Assembly: GCA_937924675.1 (NCBI GenBank)
Contig: CALEVL010000053.1
Span: 1 to 23,383, forward strand
Direction of reading: 5' to 3'
Origin: an uncultured Ignavibacteria bacterium
GTDB lineage: Bacteria > Bacteroidota > Ignavibacteria > Tepidaquicellales > Tepidaquicellaceae
DNA: 23,383 nt
The notes below the pieces were generated by a model, which saw only the letters and a program-made list of their open reading frames with translations, did not search any database and had not been told where the DNA came from. Below are positions 21,762 through 23,383 of this stretch, in pieces. Position 1 is the first letter of the stretch. The number at the start of each line of letters is the position of its first letter. Position numbers and translations under genes: made by a program.

Positions 21762-23383
21762 TCAGCTGATGCTGTTGAATTCAATTTTCTGTTTCAGAAT
21801 CATGTTTCCGGGATTTTTTTCGAGTGCAAGTTTCCAATACTTCAAAGCATTTACGTTATCTTTCATGGCATCATAAACATCTCCCAAATGCTCAAGCACA
21901 ACAGCACTGTTTGGATTGACTTTCAGAGACTTTGAAATATACTCTTTAGCTTCCTTATACTTTCTCATCTTAAAATAGATCCAACCTATTGTATCCAGGT
22001 AAGATGAATTCTCCGGCTCCTTTTCAATGGCTATTCTTGCCATGGTCAATGCCTTGTCAAGATTCTTATCTCTCTCTGAAAGATTGTAAGCATAATTATT
22101 AAGGATCAATGCGTTTGTCGGATCGATCTTAAGAGCACGTTCATAAGATTCCTCAGACTTCGAATACTGACCCTGAGTATCATAGGCAAGAGCAAGTGCA
22201 GATAATATGTTGATATCCGCAGGATAAAGTTCTACTGCTTTTTCGTAATGCATGATCGCTCCGGTAAGATTATCCTGTGACTGATAAGACAATCCTTTTA
22301 TGTAATGCAGTCTGTAGTCTTCAGGAAATCTTGCCAATCCAAGATTAACAACCTTGACAGCAGATACAGCATCGCCGTTCTGATAGTATGTCAATCCCAC
22401 TGTCACATATGCCTCTCTTGAAGTATCAGCTTTCTCAAGTGCTGTTAACAACATTTCCTCGGAACCGGTCTGATCATTTCTGATAAGACGGATCGTTGAC
22501 AAGTAGTAGAACGGTAACCATTCATTTGGGTATTGCAAACTCAGATTTTCAAAGATACCATTGGCAATATCGGCTGATGAACTGTCCTGTGAAACCATAT
22601 TGAGATACAGCTGTCCAACTTCGAGTTTTTCCTGGAACCCGAGCGAATCTTTTCCGAGCATTTGACTGAAGTTCTCAAATGCCTTATCGCTTTCGTTCTT
22701 TAGGAAGTATATTCTGACAAGTTCTGTCTGAACTGCTTTATCTAATGGATTGAGCATGAAAACATTCTCATAAACTCTTCTTGCATCATCATACTTTCCT
22801 GTCTGCATATAGAGCGAGCCAAGCATTCTCTTAAACTCAACATTATATGGATCTATTTTCAGAACGTTTTCAAGAACTACCGCTGCCTTTTCATAATTTC
22901 TGTTTGACACATAAATGTCATACATCTTATTCAGCACATCAAAATCATATCCGATCTTGTCTGTGATTCTTTCGTAAACTTCCAATGCCTGTGCAGGCAT
23001 CTTAAGTTCTTCATAGAGTCGTGCAAGTGAATAGAGTCCGTAAGTATATTCTTTGTCGATCTTAAGGATCTTTTCATAGGTTGCCGCTGCCTTATTGAAA
23101 TCCTTTGATGCAATATATGAATTAGCCAGGTTTTCCAGATAATCTACATTGTTCGGATCAAGTAATAAAGCATTTTGAATCTCAGTTCTGGCTTCTTCAT
23201 ACTTTGCCAGTTTGAAATACACATCTGAAAGTGCATGATGAATTCCCGCTGACCTGTCAAATTTCAGAGCCGACTGATAACATTGAACAGCACCCACATA
23301 GTCGTGCTTCAATTCGAGGGTTTTCCCTTCTATGAACAGATCCAATGCCTTATCCTTATTGGAATAGGCGGGCTTGCCGTTCA
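21762..23383 (-). CDS. TPR-repeat protein, 5' end beyond the window
   Basis: At least 540 aa; the reading frame stays open to the window edge (it begins ...NGKPAYSNKDKALDLF), so the true start lies outside. The TTG at 23345 should not be taken as the start. The visible part is almost entirely tandem tetratricopeptide repeats of about 34 residues (for example YEEARTEIQNALLLDPNN, YDDARRVYENVFMLNPLD, YSKSEESYERALKIDPTN, YKEAKEYISKSLKVNPNS), roughly 14 copies. TPRs are protein-interaction scaffolds; the partner is unknown. In Bacteroidota such proteins are often exported or lipid-anchored, but the N-terminus that would show this is missing. It is the first visible gene of the trxB-hmgA group. Confidence 0.88.
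   Translation of the reverse strand, partial: NGKPAYSNKDKALDLFIEGKTLELKHDYVGAVQCYQSALKFDRSAGIHHALSDVYFKLAKYEEARTEIQNALLLDPNNVDYLENLANSYIASKDFNKAAATYEKILKIDKEYTYGLYSLARLYEELKMPAQALEVYERITDKIGYDFDVLNKMYDIYVSNRNYEKAAVVLENVLKIDPYNVEFKRMLGSLYMQTGKYDDARRVYENVFMLNPLDKAVQTELVRIYFLKNESDKAFENFSQMLGKDSLGFQEKLEVGQLYLNMVSQDSSSADIANGIFENLSLQYPNEWLPFYYLSTIRLIRNDQTGSEEMLLTALEKADTSREAYVTVGLTYYQNGDAVSAVKVVNLGLARFPEDYRLHYIKGLSYQSQDNLTGAIMHYEKAVELYPADINILSALALAYDTQGQYSKSEESYERALKIDPTNALILNNYAYNLSERDKNLDKALTMARIAIEKEPENSSYLDTIGWIYFKMRKYKEAKEYISKSLKVNPNSAVVLEHLGDVYDAMKDNVNALKYWKLALEKNPGNMILKQKIEFNSIS

Noticed and set aside
1..23383. Insertion sequences, prophage, tRNA or rRNA genes
   Set aside because: No transposase, integrase, phage structural motif, terminal repeat pair, tRNA cloverleaf or rRNA sequence was recognised by eye.

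Overview
The window looks like chromosomal DNA from the Bacteroidota/Ignavibacteria side of the FCB group. It is AT-rich. It has a TonB-dependent receptor with an N-terminal CarboxypepD_reg-like domain and a GldA/F/G-type ABC transporter. Four surface proteins end in type IX secretion (T9SS) type A sorting domains carrying the NPFNP signature common in Ignavibacteria. Several promoter-like sites fit TTG-N19/20-TAnnTTTG, and most genes lack a Shine-Dalgarno sequence. I place it nearest Ignavibacteria but cannot fix the genus.

Layout. 1-248: no gene seen. 249-4771 (+): TonB-dependent receptor, ABM-domain monooxygenase, small outer-membrane beta-barrel protein, dTDP-glucose 4,6-dehydratase (rfbB). 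4772-5010: terminator-like hairpins, a 19-bp palindrome and a promoter. 5011-9246 (+): ABC ATPase, ABC permease, GldG-like protein and DUF4340-like protein, forming one envelope ABC module. 9299-11053 (+): plsY and gpsA, consecutive functions in lysophosphatidate synthesis. A bidirectional terminator follows at 11151-11189. 11213-19373: four paralogous secreted proteins, two on the minus strand and two on the plus strand, around a 499-aa cytoplasmic helical protein of unknown function. A strong terminator at 19397-19431 closes this block. 19519-23383 (-): a TPR protein (cut by the window edge), thioredoxin reductase, and a homogentisate dioxygenase-family bicupin, probably one operon.

The most interesting part is 11213-19373. 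All four secreted proteins share one layout: signal peptide, a domain that reads like the internal-thioester adhesin domain (TED/TQXA) of Gram-positive surface proteins, an Ig-like domain, an FN3-like stretch, and a T9SS sorting domain. The two minus-strand copies keep both thioester residues (Cys in YC-x-D and Gln in Q-x-x-I-W). The two plus-strand copies keep the Gln but have Ser or Phe in place of the Cys. I infer a family of T9SS-exported, possibly covalent adhesins with active and inactive members.

Each of these four genes also has a similar structured 5' leader. A 7-9 bp outer stem has a different sequence in every copy but stays perfectly complementary. It encloses a hairpin that presents a [AC]CCCAA[AG] loop, and a strong GAAAGGAG-type Shine-Dalgarno follows 3' of the outer stem. 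No other gene in the window has such a Shine-Dalgarno or this loop motif. The compensatory differences point to a conserved cis-regulatory RNA (or a structured operator) specific to the adhesin family. I do not recognise it as a known riboswitch class.
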